Assembly (NCBI RefSeq): GCF_019312595.1
Contig: NZ_JAHWDQ010000003.1
Coordinates: 372,001 to 436,000 of the forward strand
DNA length: 64,000 nucleotides
Direction: 5' to 3'
Origin: Zhongshania aquimaris
GTDB taxonomy: Bacteria > Pseudomonadota > Gammaproteobacteria > Pseudomonadales > Spongiibacteraceae
This document shows, piece by piece, positions 43,220 to 52,506 of the stretch. The position numbers and the translations under genes are program-made. Within the stretch, counting starts at the first letter, position 1, and every line of letters begins with the position of its first letter. The notes beneath the pieces are model-generated. The model made no database searches. It had not been told where the DNA came from and saw nothing but the letters and a program-made list of their open reading frames with translations.

Positions 43220-43238
43220 TCATCATAAATTATGATGA
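43220..43238. promoter_or_regulatory. 19-bp perfect dyad, candidate LysR operator
   Basis: TCATCATAA-A-TTATGATGA lies 36 bases before the LysR ATG, in the divergent region with the thioredoxin gene. Its AT-rich dyad fits LysR-type binding and autoregulation. Confidence 0.55.
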
Positions 43239-43274
43239 ATTAACATACACATTTTCATACCGAGCGCAGAAACG

Positions 43275-44201
43275 ATGAAGAGCCAAGAACTCACCCTGCT
43301 GCAAGTCTTCGACGCCATCATGACCGAAGGCTCGGTAACCCGCGCCGGTCAGCGTTTAGCGATGTCGCAGCCAGCGGTGTCGAATGCCATTGCCCGTATG
43401 CGGGATATTTGGAAGGACCCCGTGTTTGTTAAAAAGGGCCGTCAGATTGAACCCACCGCCTTTGCGCAAAGTTTGTGGGCGCAGGTGCGCGACCCGATTC
43501 AACAACTGTCGTCGGCGCTTGAATCACGGGGTTTTGATCCCGCTCAGTCGCACCGCCAGTTTCGCATTGCCATCGCGGATTTATCCGTCGATTTATACTG
43601 GTTACCGTTTAGCTGTCAGGTTGCCGCGCTTGCGCCGGATGTTGATCTTTATGCGGTGCCCTACACTCGCATGGGCGTCATTGAACAACTGCGCGAGGCA
43701 CGCATAGATATTGGCCTTGGGCCACTCAGTCAGCACGACCGCAGCCTGCGCTCAATTCCGCTATACCAAAACACCTACAAGCTAGTGATGCGTAAAGACC
43801 ATCCACTGGCAGGCAAAGCCATCACCATTGACGATTTCTTAGCGGCCAAACATCTACTGGTATCGCAATCTGGCGACCCGCGCGGCAATGTCGACCAAGC
43901 CCTGCAGCGCTTGGAAAAACGTCGGCGAGTGGCGATGACCGTCAACCATTTTTCCGCGGTACCCAAACTGTTACTCAACAGCGATTTAATCGCGGTGGTG
44001 CCACAGATGGTGGCCGGTGGCCCGCCATTCAATTCAGACCTTTGGATTACCGAACCACCTCTGGATATTGAAGCTAGCCCCGTGTACCTGGTATGGCACA
44101 CCCGTCTAGATCGAGATTTAGGCTTAATTTGGCTGCGAAATTTACTGGAAAAAGTCGTTCAAGAAGAGTGGGCAAAATGCAGCCACTGCGCAGCAGAATA
44201 A
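43275..44201 (+). CDS. LysR-family transcriptional regulator
   Basis: The N-terminal helix-turn-helix reads LTLLQVFDAIMTEGSVTRAGQRLAMSQPAVSNAIARMRDIW, with the sub-group features of NodD/LeuO-like regulators (KKGRQIEPTAFA after the wing). The effector domain follows. 308 residues. Divergent from the thioredoxin gene, with a perfect dyad between them. The inducer and further targets are unknown. Confidence 0.88.
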   Translation: MKSQELTLLQVFDAIMTEGSVTRAGQRLAMSQPAVSNAIARMRDIWKDPVFVKKGRQIEPTAFAQSLWAQVRDPIQQLSSALESRGFDPAQSHRQFRIAIADLSVDLYWLPFSCQVAALAPDVDLYAVPYTRMGVIEQLREARIDIGLGPLSQHDRSLRSIPLYQNTYKLVMRKDHPLAGKAITIDDFLAAKHLLVSQSGDPRGNVDQALQRLEKRRRVAMTVNHFSAVPKLLLNSDLIAVVPQMVAGGPPFNSDLWITEPPLDIEASPVYLVWHTRLDRDLGLIWLRNLLEKVVQEEWAKCSHCAAE

Positions 44202-44369
44202 GGGCTTGAATGACTGAACCGACAAGAATAAAAAAGAGCTAATCAGCCATATCAAAAAACACAGCATGACTTAGTAGTATAAGGTGCTATTGTGGCTGTT
44301 GAACAAAAACACCATTTACACACCTAACACTGTGTAACGTTTAGCGATTCTAAAAATAGAGGTGACACA

Positions 44370-44621
44370 ATGGATGCACAGGGATTGATTATTTTCTTAG
44401 CGATTGGCGCCCTAGCCGGTTGGTTAGCCGGCAAAATCATGAAAGGCGGTGGCTTTGGCCTGATCGGCAATATTATTGTCGGTGTGGTCGGCGCGGTTGT
44501 CGGCGGCTATGTATTTAGCTTTTTCGGCATTGCAGCTGGCGGCTTGATCGGCTCCATCGCCACCTCCACCGCCGGCGCTATTATTTTAATTTACATTATT
44601 CGGCTTATTAAAAGCGCTTAA
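44370..44621 (+). CDS. GlsB/YeaQ/YmgE-family stress membrane protein
   Basis: This 83-residue, Gly-rich protein has three membrane helices: LIIFLAIGALAGWLAGKIM, GLIGNIIVGVVGAVVGGYVF and GSIATSTAGAIILIYIIRLI. The GWLAGKIMKGGGFGLIGNIIVG pattern is the transglycosylase-associated/YeaQ family, induced in general stress in several bacteria. The molecular role is unknown. AGAGGTG precedes the ATG. Confidence 0.9.
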   Translation: MDAQGLIIFLAIGALAGWLAGKIMKGGGFGLIGNIIVGVVGAVVGGYVFSFFGIAAGGLIGSIATSTAGAIILIYIIRLIKSA

Positions 44622-44642
44622 CTAGCGATTCACAACCGAAGA

Positions 44643-44704
44643 GGAGTACTCGTTAGCAACGGACATTTTCAATGTCTGAAAGAGTACTCCCCAGCTCCGT
44701 TTTT
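44643..44704 (+). terminator. Nested hairpins with T-run after glsB-like gene
   Basis: An outer nine-base pair GGAGTACTC/GAGTACTCC (44643-44651 and 44682-44690) encloses an inner GACATT-TTC-AATGTC hairpin (44662-44676). A TTTTT run follows at 44700-44704. It may terminate the plus-strand transcript, though the distance from stem to T-run is longer than ideal; it also lies just after the convergent nitH gene. Confidence 0.45.
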
Positions 44705-44735
44705 AACTATTTCTACACACCGAAATGTCTCAGCG

Positions 44736-46022
44736 TCAGCTCACTATCTCAACTGATTCCTCACAGTCGCTGTTAACCCTTACTTTCTCCTTAATGCATC
44801 GCACTAGGAATTCAGCATCTCTCGCTACGCCAGAGAACCGTCCCGACCCCCAAGTATGAAGCCAAGGCAAACCAATAAAGTACAATCCAGCTTGCGAACT
44901 CACTCCACGCTTATGGACAGGATGCCCCATGCCGTTAAAGACCGGCGCATCTAACCACCCAAAATCTGGCCGGTAACCAATACACCAAATCACACTGCCG
45001 ATACCGGCTTCTGCTAGATCTAACTTGTCGCGCTCGAATGCCGGCTGCCATACTGGCTGATAGGGTTCTACCGTGGGTGTCTCAATGCCCTGCTCTTCTA
45101 TCCAAGTATCAATACGACTGTTGATATTGCGATAGGTGTTGTCGGCATTATCAAGATTTGCAGCGAGATTTTTTTTAAATATAAGGTTTTCTCCGTCAAA
45201 ACCCGTCATCAAACCATAGAGTTCCATACCCTCCTTAGCGAAGCGACGCAGATCGATTTCGCGCCCACCATCTCGCCCTGTAACGTAGTGGTTCGTGTTG
45301 TCGCGCACCCCCTCTCTTAGCGGGTGCTGCTCAACAGATACATCGTAGTACCCCATTTCATGTAGCCATTCCACCACATCTTTACCTCGATACTGACGGG
45401 CCACTCGTGGCGCATTACCGGTGGCGAGAATTACTTTACGTCCGGCTAAATGAAGATCTTCCGCGATTTGCGCACCCGACTGCCCTGATCCAACCACAAG
45501 TACTACGCCATCGGGTAGCTGCTCAGGATTTTTATATTGTACGGAGTGCATTTGAAACAGTGTCTCGGGAAGTTTTTCTGCCATGCGCGGGATAATCGGA
45601 GCTTGATAGCCACCAGAAGCTATCACTACATGATCACACTGGTAGTTGCCGACACTTGTCGCTACATCGTAAACACCGTCGGCATTCACGGATATTCGAT
45701 CAACGGTCACACCTTCACGGACCGGCGGTTTTACTTTGTCGGCAAAGCGCTGCAAGTAGTCAACAATCTCGTCCCGTTTCATAAAACCTAGCGGATCATC
45801 ACCATCATAAGGGTGACCCGGCAAATCGCACTGCCAGTTTGGCGTTACTAGTGTAAACGAGTCCCAGCGCTGGCTCTTCCAGCTATGCATTAGGGACTTA
45901 CGCTCAAACACAATGTGCTCAATTTTATGTTCCTGCAAGTAATGACTGACGGACAAACCCGCCTGCCCACCACCAACGATAATGACGGGGATGTGTTTAA
46001 TAGACGTCGCTGAAGTACCCAT
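44736..46022 (-). CDS. nitH: Nit1C flavin-dependent oxidoreductase (NitH, MSMEG_0569 family)
   Basis: The 428-residue flavoprotein monooxygenase-like enzyme has an FAD Rossmann motif VIIVGGGQAGLSVSHYL near the N-terminus and a second NAD(P)H motif VLVVGSGQSGAQIAEDL (about residue 175). The C-terminal IGLPWLHTWGSGRFSGVARDAEFL is typical of the MSMEG_0569 group. It is the last gene of the Nit1C cluster, 52 bases after nitG. Its reaction is not established; it may oxidise a product of the nitrilase or radical-SAM steps. Confidence 0.9.
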   Translation of the reverse strand: MGTSATSIKHIPVIIVGGGQAGLSVSHYLQEHKIEHIVFERKSLMHSWKSQRWDSFTLVTPNWQCDLPGHPYDGDDPLGFMKRDEIVDYLQRFADKVKPPVREGVTVDRISVNADGVYDVATSVGNYQCDHVVIASGGYQAPIIPRMAEKLPETLFQMHSVQYKNPEQLPDGVVLVVGSGQSGAQIAEDLHLAGRKVILATGNAPRVARQYRGKDVVEWLHEMGYYDVSVEQHPLREGVRDNTNHYVTGRDGGREIDLRRFAKEGMELYGLMTGFDGENLIFKKNLAANLDNADNTYRNINSRIDTWIEEQGIETPTVEPYQPVWQPAFERDKLDLAEAGIGSVIWCIGYRPDFGWLDAPVFNGMGHPVHKRGVSSQAGLYFIGLPWLHTWGSGRFSGVARDAEFLVRCIKEKVRVNSDCEESVEIVS

Positions 46023-46074
46023 GTCTGTGCCTCTAAAATGTAAGAATCGCTATGTAAATAATTTGCTTAAGGTA

Positions 46075-46362
46075 TTACGGCGTAATGCTAATAATTTCGA
46101 CGCGGCCATCGTCGTCTTGATTAAACGTCGCGGCCTTCATGTTTATGCGGCTGAGTTGATCCATGGCGCTGCTACATTGGTAGCCGTATTTGCGCTCAAC
46201 TCGCGCACTGGCTTCATTCAGCGCGCTCCGCGCTCGTGTTAAGAAGTCACTCACGCTGTAACACTGTGTTTCTTTTAGGTACTCGTGCAAGACGGTGGAA
46301 GGTGAGTAACAAACATCAATACTGCCGTCCGGCCAGCGAACCTTAAAATTCAAAGCGGGCAT
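46075..46362 (-). CDS. nitG: Nit1C small protein (NitG, MSMEG_0570 family)
   Basis: This 95-residue protein begins MPALNFKVRWPDGSIDVCYSP and matches the MSMEG_0570 nitrogen-starvation-response family found only in Nit1C clusters. No catalytic motif is recognised. AGGAGG lies seven bases before the ATG, which overlaps the end of nitF by 13 bases. It may be an accessory or substrate-carrier protein for the neighbouring enzymes. Confidence 0.87.
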   Translation of the reverse strand: MPALNFKVRWPDGSIDVCYSPSTVLHEYLKETQCYSVSDFLTRARSALNEASARVERKYGYQCSSAMDQLSRINMKAATFNQDDDGRVEIISITP

Positions 46363-47369
46363 GGATAGTCCTCCTGCTTAGTAAGGGATTTTTTAGTTTC
46401 GTCAACGCGATAAGCGCCTCGACCCAAACCCATCAACAATGACGAATTCAAATTCCAAAAGGTTTCGTATTCATCGCCGTCTCTTAGATTTAGCATGGGC
46501 TCGCGAACAATCCGGCCAATTTCCGCGGCGCAAATACCTCGGCCGCTAAACGTAGCCAATAGCTCGGGCACGTTAGCGTGATCAGTGGCAAGCAAATAAC
46601 CAAAGCTGGGGAAACTACACAACCAATCTGACCAAGCCACACCGTCTGGACGAGGGATAGTATTGAGATTAATTTCAGCGCCAACACCCGAACATTCGAG
46701 CAGCATGACCGTGGTGCCAAGTAAACCTGCCTGACTTATATCCTTGGCGGCGCTAGCCAGTTGTTTGTCCGCAATCTCCGACAACAGGCTGATATCGCCG
46801 CGCAGTCGCTCAGGCGGCGCAGATGTTGCGGCGTCCCAATTTAGAAACGGCGGACGGTATTTACCGCGCAGATCAATTGCCGCGACCAATGCCTGCCCCG
46901 GACGTGCAGCAAAGCTACTTAACACATTGTTCGCATGACCAAGAATTGCCACTGCCAATTGAGTTTGATTAGCGCGCAGATTGGTGTGCCCACCAACAAT
47001 CGACACACCAAATGCGTTGGCAGCATCACGCATGCCTTGCATGAGTAATTCAGCCTTGCTTCCGCCCTTGTCCCAAATGGCATTCACGATAGCGTTGGGT
47101 CGACCGCCCATCGCTGCAATATCACTAACGTTAACCATTACCCCACACCAGCCAGCAAACCAAGGATCGTGTTCGACAAACTCTTCAATAAACCCCTCTA
47201 TGGCAAAAAGGGTATGGCCGTAGGGGTGAGGCAATGCCGCGGTGTCATCACCATTGGGATGCAGCCCAGTAGGTAGCGCTGGCATATAAGGCGTCAAAAC
47301 ACTGATATCACGTTTATGAGCAATTCCGGCGTGCCGATAAACCTGATCTAATAATTGACGAAGGCTCAT
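46350..47369 (-). CDS. nitF: Nit1C AIR-synthase-like protein (NitF, Sll0787 family)
   Basis: The 339-residue protein belongs to the PurM/AIR-synthase/HypE-like ATP-binding fold: GDDTAALP near residue 41 and MVNVSDIAAMGGRPNAIVNAIW (about residues 78-99) are the usual ATP/metal-binding segments, and DISQAGLLGTTVMLLECSGVGAEI is the second conserved block. Relatives activate an amide or carbonyl oxygen with ATP. In Nit1C its substrate is unknown. Its ATG overlaps the nitE stop (ATGA). Confidence 0.9.
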   Translation of the reverse strand: MSLRQLLDQVYRHAGIAHKRDISVLTPYMPALPTGLHPNGDDTAALPHPYGHTLFAIEGFIEEFVEHDPWFAGWCGVMVNVSDIAAMGGRPNAIVNAIWDKGGSKAELLMQGMRDAANAFGVSIVGGHTNLRANQTQLAVAILGHANNVLSSFAARPGQALVAAIDLRGKYRPPFLNWDAATSAPPERLRGDISLLSEIADKQLASAAKDISQAGLLGTTVMLLECSGVGAEINLNTIPRPDGVAWSDWLCSFPSFGYLLATDHANVPELLATFSGRGICAAEIGRIVREPMLNLRDGDEYETFWNLNSSLLMGLGRGAYRVDETKKSLTKQEDYPCPL

Positions 47370-48049
47370 AATGACGCCCCTTCAGCGCAGAAACGTGGAT
47401 TTTTTGGCGCAGAAATTGATAACAAACTGGGAGCAAGTTCTGCAGTTGACGTTCGAGCACCGCGTCCGCGCACCATAAAGCCGCTGTAAGGGGTACGACA
47501 CGGTGGATAAAAATCTAAATCGGCACGCATCAATGCGTGCTCTTGGCCGCGCAACACATTCGTGCCAATTCGCTGCCAATGAAGACGCGTGAACAGGCTT
47601 TCATTTTGTAACTGCACATTGGCTAAAAATAAGTTGCAGCCGAGCGCATGGGCACTGGATACCGCAAGCTTAATCAAGCTTGCGCCGAGCTGCCCTTGGC
47701 GTCTAAATTTCTTATCTACCGCTAAGCGCGAACCATACCAAACTCCCGGTGCCTCTTGGTGAATTCGCACCGTGGCCACGACTTCTTCGTGCCAACCGCA
47801 AAGACTGCCCAGTGCGACTAAATTAATCGCCCTCTGTTTGGTATTTACGTGGTCGAGCACATCGAGATCGTCGGACTCAAACAGCTGCTGTTCTTCGCAA
47901 AACACGCGACGCCGAAGTGCCTGTGCCTCGGAAATCTCCCACGCGAGACTCGCCCATTTAATCGTATAACCGCTATACGGCAATGCATGCAGTCCGCGCG
48001 GGCTATCAACTGAATGCGGCTGGGCCAACTTACTATGAAGGCTTTCCAT
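47366..48049 (-). CDS. nitE: Nit1C GNAT N-acetyltransferase (NitE, Sll0786/MSMEG_0567 family)
   Basis: The protein is 227 residues from the ATG at 48049, chosen because AGGG sits eight bases upstream; longer frames run into nitD. The GNAT acetyl-CoA loop is seen in SRLAVDKKFRRQGQLGASLIKLA (about residues 115-137), preceded by the FCEEQQLFESDDLD segment typical of this group. It probably acylates an amine intermediate of the pathway. Its C-terminus carries a family-atypical Arg/Ser-rich tail. Confidence 0.88.
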   Translation of the reverse strand: MESLHSKLAQPHSVDSPRGLHALPYSGYTIKWASLAWEISEAQALRRRVFCEEQQLFESDDLDVLDHVNTKQRAINLVALGSLCGWHEEVVATVRIHQEAPGVWYGSRLAVDKKFRRQGQLGASLIKLAVSSAHALGCNLFLANVQLQNESLFTRLHWQRIGTNVLRGQEHALMRADLDFYPPCRTPYSGFMVRGRGARTSTAELAPSLLSISAPKNPRFCAEGASL

Positions 48050-48059
48050 GATGAATCCC

Positions 48060-49172
48060 TCAATGCTCATACTTAGACAAGGTAGAACACGCACCACAAC
48101 GCCCACAGCCCGCTTTAATATCTGCGGAGCGCAAACCGGCGCGGGATAATTGCGAGGCCACGCCTTGCAATACCGACTCCATAAATTCCGCCGATGGCGT
48201 GGGATGATCCTCCAGCGGTGTGCCGCGAATAGGAACAAAAGGCACCACAAACGGGTACACCCCCAAGTCAATTAACTGCTCACAGCAATCTAAAATTGCC
48301 TGCTCGCTGTCGCCAAGACCTGCCAAAATATAGGTGCTTACCTGTCCTCGTCCGAATACCTCTACCGCGTCGGCAAAGGCTTGCATATAAACCTCTAGCG
48401 TCAGCTCAGCCTTGCCGGGCATCAGCTCATCTCTCAGCGCTGGCGTCACCACTTCTAAGTGCATGCCCAGCGCATCAATGCCCGCGTCTTTCATTCGCTG
48501 ATACCAGATTGGATCCCGAGGGGGTTCACACTGACCTTGGATTGGCAGCGCCACTGCCGCTTTGACGGCGCGCGCACTGTCACAGAGAACCGCTGCACCC
48601 CGATCCGCTGTCGCCGGAGTACCGGTGGTCATAACCATGTGCTGAATACCATCAAGCTCGACCGCCGCCTTAGCAACTTCTGCCAACTGCTCTGGCGTTT
48701 TGTGGGCGATCGTTCGACCAGCTCTCAGCGACTGACCAATTGAGCAAAACTTGCAGGCCTTACGACGGCTTTCGTAACGGATACACGTTTGCAATACCGT
48801 CGTCGCAAGCACGTCACGACTGTGTAAAGTAGCAATTTGGGAATACGGTATACCGTCCGCGGTGTGAAGATCGTAAAAGCGCGGATTATTGACGAAGGTA
48901 ATGTCCGCCAAGGGAATACCGTCGTGATTCAAGGTACTTCTGCCGTCGTTATCACCCACGGAAAAAGACGAGTCCCAAGCGGCATCACTATAAATAGGCA
49001 CCATCACCGTGGTATCGGCAATCGTTACCGCCTGATGATCGCTCGGTCCTGCGCCGCCTTTGCGGCGAAGCGCGCCGCCCTGCCCACCGGCAAGTCGCAA
49101 ACCTTGGGTTTGTAGTTCAGTTATGAGCCGCTGTGACGCGCTGACGATTTGCTGCGTTGATTTCGCCTTCAT
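48060..49172 (-). CDS. nitD: Nit1C radical SAM protein (NitD, MSMEG_0568 family)
   Basis: The 370-residue protein has a radical SAM barrel with an unusual cysteine spacing: [18 protein letters not shown] gives C-x9-C-x2-C (about residues 132-145) rather than C-x3-C-x2-C. A final CGRCGACS near the C-terminus could bind a second cluster. [19 protein letters not shown] is a conserved later block. It should cleave SAM at a 4Fe-4S cluster; the substrate is unknown. The 5' end overlaps nitC by 56 bases, with AGGAG inside nitC. Confidence 0.9.
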   Translation of the reverse strand: MKAKSTQQIVSASQRLITELQTQGLRLAGGQGGALRRKGGAGPSDHQAVTIADTTVMVPIYSDAAWDSSFSVGDNDGRSTLNHDGIPLADITFVNNPRFYDLHTADGIPYSQIATLHSRDVLATTVLQTCIRYESRRKACKFCSIGQSLRAGRTIAHKTPEQLAEVAKAAVELDGIQHMVMTTGTPATADRGAAVLCDSARAVKAAVALPIQGQCEPPRDPIWYQRMKDAGIDALGMHLEVVTPALRDELMPGKAELTLEVYMQAFADAVEVFGRGQVSTYILAGLGDSEQAILDCCEQLIDLGVYPFVVPFVPIRGTPLEDHPTPSAEFMESVLQGVASQLSRAGLRSADIKAGCGRCGACSTLSKYEH

Positions 49173-50178
49173 CGCTGACTTCTCCTATGGCACTTACGGT
49201 AGTGGCGCCTGAATTAGCGCCTGACTGGGAAGCGGACTGCTCGGCAAACATCGGCCGGCTATAGCTGCTCGCATGATCATTAATTGCCAAACTGAGCAGC
49301 TCTGGACGGGCATAGTGGCCCACAGAATCCATCATCCGTTTGCGCTTGGTGATTAACCTCATATCCAAATCGGCAATAACAAGGCCTTCTCCTTCCAACA
49401 ACGGCGTCGCCAAATGCACGCCCTCAGGCGAAACAATAGCGGTGTTACATCCACCGCGAAGCCCGCGCTGGAGTTTAGGATCGGAAGTAATAGATTGAAT
49501 CTGGGTGTCAGTTAGCCAGCCGGTAGAATTCACCACAAAGCAGCCCGCCTCTAAAGCGTGGTGGCGAATAGTGGCCTCAATCTGGTCGGCGAATATGGGG
49601 CCAACCAAGGAGCCAGGAAATTGACTGCAATGAATTTCCTCGTGCTGTGTCATTAGCGCGTAACGCGCCAAGGGATTGTAATGCTCCCAACACGCCAAGG
49701 CGCCAACTCGGCCGACACGGGTTTCCGCTACTTTTAAACCAGAAGCATCGCCCTGCCCCCAAATCATACGCTCGTGAAACGTAGGGGTTAACTTACGACG
49801 TTTTAATAAAAGCTCACCATCTGCATCGAAAATCAGCTGCGTGTTGTACAGACTGCCGTTGTCTCGCTCATTAACACCGAGCACCACCACCATCTCTCTC
49901 GCACGGGCGCGTTCTGCAATAGCATTGGTCATTGGGCCAGGCACAACAACGGCCTCGTCATAAAGACGAAGATGCTCAGGCCCTGACGCGACCGGTGGGT
50001 AAACAAAGGAAAAATAGGGATAGTACGGAACGAAGGTCTCTGGAAACACGATGAGTTCAACGCCCTTGGCGGCCGCTTTGTCGATGGTGTCGAGAACTTT
50101 AGCCAGCGTACCTTCAGCGCTCTCCAAATCTGGAGAGAGCTGAACAGCAGCGGCGCGAATCGTTTTGTTCTGCGCCAT
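49117..50178 (-). CDS. nitC: Nit1C nitrilase (NitC, Nit6803-like)
   Basis: The nitrilase triad is complete (numbering from the upstream ATG at 50187): Glu50 in [13 protein letters not shown], Lys132 in [16 protein letters not shown] and Cys166 in [18 protein letters not shown]. This branch (Nit1) includes the Synechocystis nitrilase and the cyanide-inducible NitC of Pseudomonas. It hydrolyses nitriles to acids plus ammonia; in cyanide assimilation it is thought to act on a cyanide-derived nitrile. The start at 50178 has AAGGA nine bases upstream; the ATG three codons earlier is too close to it. The C-terminal 50 residues are Ser/Ala-rich and overlap nitD. Confidence 0.93.
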   Translation of the reverse strand: MAQNKTIRAAAVQLSPDLESAEGTLAKVLDTIDKAAAKGVELIVFPETFVPYYPYFSFVYPPVASGPEHLRLYDEAVVVPGPMTNAIAERARAREMVVVLGVNERDNGSLYNTQLIFDADGELLLKRRKLTPTFHERMIWGQGDASGLKVAETRVGRVGALACWEHYNPLARYALMTQHEEIHCSQFPGSLVGPIFADQIEATIRHHALEAGCFVVNSTGWLTDTQIQSITSDPKLQRGLRGGCNTAIVSPEGVHLATPLLEGEGLVIADLDMRLITKRKRMMDSVGHYARPELLSLAINDHASSYSRPMFAEQSASQSGANSGATTVSAIGEVSDEGEINAANRQRVTAAHN

Positions 50179-50190
50179 GATATACATTCC

Positions 50191-50673
50191 TTACACAGTC
50201 CAAGTATCAATAATCACCGCGTTGTCACGGATGTGAAGAAGCTTCAGGTCGAGAACATCAAGAGGATTAATCGGGCGAATGCCCTCAATCAGCGAAGGCT
50301 CGCCATGCCCATAAAGTGCTTGCAAGGCAAATCGGCAAGCGAATACCTTGCCGCCTTCGGCCATGAATTTACTGAGCTGATTATTAAAGTTCAGATGCCC
50401 CGGAAACGCCTCATCGCCAATAGTGGGGAAACCCCGCTGAAGACCAAGAGTAACGCCAGGGCCATAGAGCAAAATTGATGTTTCAAACCCTTTGCGAAGC
50501 AAGCGTGTGGCCTGCAGCATATTGACGAAACCGATGGAGCCCTCGAACGCGACAGTGTGAAAGGTGACCAAGGCTTTTTGACCAGCCTCTGCTTTTACGT
50601 CTTCAAATACTTTTTCCTCGTAGTCCACAAAATAATCACCGGCCTTGTGCATTGCTTGAGTTACTTTTGGCAT
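50191..50673 (-). CDS. nitB: Nit1C DsrE-like protein (NitB, Sll0783/MSMEG_0572 family)
   Basis: This 160-residue protein starts the cluster. It matches the Sll0783 nitrogen-starvation family: [21 protein letters not shown] near residue 37 and a terminal [11 protein letters not shown]. The fold appears DsrE-like, with a conserved Cys in [12 protein letters not shown]. Function is not established; in Synechocystis the homologue is strongly induced by nitrogen starvation. GGAGAG precedes the ATG. The direct-repeat array lies directly upstream. Confidence 0.9.
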   Translation of the reverse strand: MPKVTQAMHKAGDYFVDYEEKVFEDVKAEAGQKALVTFHTVAFEGSIGFVNMLQATRLLRKGFETSILLYGPGVTLGLQRGFPTIGDEAFPGHLNFNNQLSKFMAEGGKVFACRFALQALYGHGEPSLIEGIRPINPLDVLDLKLLHIRDNAVIIDTWTV

Positions 50674-50735
50674 GACTGGGTCTCTCCATAAATTGATTCT
50701 TAAAAAAAATGATCACCGGCGGACCGCCTAATGAT

Positions 50736-50990
50736 GCAATCAAGACATAGCAATCAAGGTGCCAATCAATTTCCCATTTAATGCGATCAATATGCAATCA
50801 AACCCAAAACACTAAATCAAAATCACGATAAATTATTTTTTTAAAGCCCCCATAAAGAAATTACAAATTGTCGCGCGCAGCAGTAATTGCACTATCTATG
50901 TGCCATTTTTTGGTAAATGCGCGCTTAGAGCGCACCGCAAATTTGCCGATTACGCGAAATGCAATCAATTTAAAAACCTGATACGATCAA
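50736..50990. promoter_or_regulatory. Direct-repeat array GCRATCAA in the nitB/mocR divergent region
   Basis: The 354-base gap carries repeated octamers in one orientation: exact GCAATCAA at 50736, 50750, 50794 and 50961, GCGATCAA at 50783, and one-base variants at 50762 (CCAATCAA) and 50983 (ACGATCAA). Several start-to-start distances are 11, 12, 21 and 22 bases, so copies fall on the same DNA face. MocR/PdxR regulators typically bind direct repeats. One group lies close to nitB, the other 40-60 bases before the mocR start, as expected for control of both genes. The AT-rich middle (50821-50880) probably holds promoter elements. Confidence 0.78.
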
Positions 50991-51027
50991 TTTCAATATC
51001 AGCTTTGATGGGCTAGGCAGGATTTAC

Positions 51028-52428
51028 ATGAATTTGACAGAACTTCAACGCTGGGCCAAAACCCTAACGAAAGAAAAGGGACGCCCCGCCTACTTACTCA
51101 TTGCCGATCTCATCGCAGAAGATGTGGAATCCGGACGCCTACAGGCAAGAGATCGACTCCCCACCTTAAGAGACCTAGCCGCAGCCGTAGACATAAACTA
51201 CACCACCGCCGCCCGCGCCTATAACGAGGCTAAACGTCGCGGACTTATCGAGTCGCACCCCGGCTCTGGTAGCTTTGTTAAGGGCAAGGCCGTATCCCTC
51301 GGCCCCGCCAAAGGCGGCTACGAGATGACAATGAACTTGCTGATCGAACCAGCCATTCCCACACTTATTGAGAAGGTTCGTGACAGTGCCATTGCAGTGC
51401 TGGCACAGCATGACCTTTACTCGCTGTTTCGCTATCAATCTTTTGGCGGCGGGCAGCGCGAACGAGAAACCGCATTAATGTGGCTAGATCGCCGCCTAGG
51501 GAATGCGCGTCTGGAAAACATACTCATCTGTCCCGGTATTCATAGCGCGCTTGTCGGTCTAATGACGCAGCTAGTATCACCCGGCCAATTGGTGTGTGTA
51601 GAAAGCCTTATCTATCCCGGTATGAAAGCAATTGCCGCACAGCTCGGGCTCACCCTCCACTCCCTTGAAAGAGACATGCACGGCCCGCTGCCTAAAGCCT
51701 TTGAGGAGGTGTGTAAAGAAGGCCGTGTGGCCGTCTTGTATTTAAATCCGACCATTCACAATCCGACCACCACCACCATTCCGCTAAGTCGACGCCAAGG
51801 CTTAGCTGACATCGCACTGCGCTACAGCATTCCCATTATTGAAGACGACGCTTACACCATGCTGTGCGACGATCCGGTAACACCCTTTGCAGACCTAGCC
51901 CCAGAGCTAAGCTACTACATCACCGGCACCGCAAAATGTTTTGGCCCCGGATTGCGCTCAGCGTTTTTACACGCCCCCGGCAAACGGCAAACACAGCGTA
52001 TTTCCGGTGCGATGCGCGCGCTTTCAGTCATGTCCTCGCCACTAACCGATGCGTTGGTCAGCACGTGGATTGCGGATGGCACCGCAGACGCCATGCTAAA
52101 AGCGGTGCGCACCGAAGGCAGCGCTCGCCTAAAACTAGCCGAACACTATTTAGGAAGGAATCATATTTCGGGGGCCGCGGGAGCTTTCCACCTGTGGCTT
52201 AAATTACCCAAGGCATCCAATTGGAATCCGTCGGAACTCGCGGTTCACCTGCGCTCACTCGGTGTTAGCGCAGTTGCCAGCGCCGCATTTAGTACCGACA
52301 ACAATCCCCCCGACGCTCTGCGTATCTGCTATGGCGGCCCTATCAGCCGAGACAACTGGGAGGACGGCTTGCAACAGTTGGCAGATGTGATCGAACAGCC
52401 GGCATTTTTACTTTCTAACACTCACTGA
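51028..52428 (+). CDS. MocR-type GntR/aminotransferase regulator, likely of nit genes
   Basis: The 466-residue protein fuses an N-terminal GntR winged helix (RLQARDRLPTLRDLAAAVDINYTTAARAYNEAKRRGLI, about residues 33-70) to a fold-type I aminotransferase domain. PLP-binding residues are visible: IIEDDAYTML (Asp for the pyridine ring) and the Schiff-base Lys in TGTAKCFGPGLRSAFL (about residue 304). MocR proteins sense PLP or an amine adduct. It is divergent from nitB and faces a direct-repeat array, so it is the likely activator of the cluster. Characterised Pseudomonas clusters instead have a sigma-54 activator (NitA). Confidence 0.9.
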   Translation: MNLTELQRWAKTLTKEKGRPAYLLIADLIAEDVESGRLQARDRLPTLRDLAAAVDINYTTAARAYNEAKRRGLIESHPGSGSFVKGKAVSLGPAKGGYEMTMNLLIEPAIPTLIEKVRDSAIAVLAQHDLYSLFRYQSFGGGQRERETALMWLDRRLGNARLENILICPGIHSALVGLMTQLVSPGQLVCVESLIYPGMKAIAAQLGLTLHSLERDMHGPLPKAFEEVCKEGRVAVLYLNPTIHNPTTTTIPLSRRQGLADIALRYSIPIIEDDAYTMLCDDPVTPFADLAPELSYYITGTAKCFGPGLRSAFLHAPGKRQTQRISGAMRALSVMSSPLTDALVSTWIADGTADAMLKAVRTEGSARLKLAEHYLGRNHISGAAGAFHLWLKLPKASNWNPSELAVHLRSLGVSAVASAAFSTDNNPPDALRICYGGPISRDNWEDGLQQLADVIEQPAFLLSNTH

Positions 52429-52506
52429 TATTAACTATCGCCTATGAGCTATTGACCACGCGATAAAGAAACGCAACACAATAATAAGCGGAGTCTTTGA
52501 TACCCA

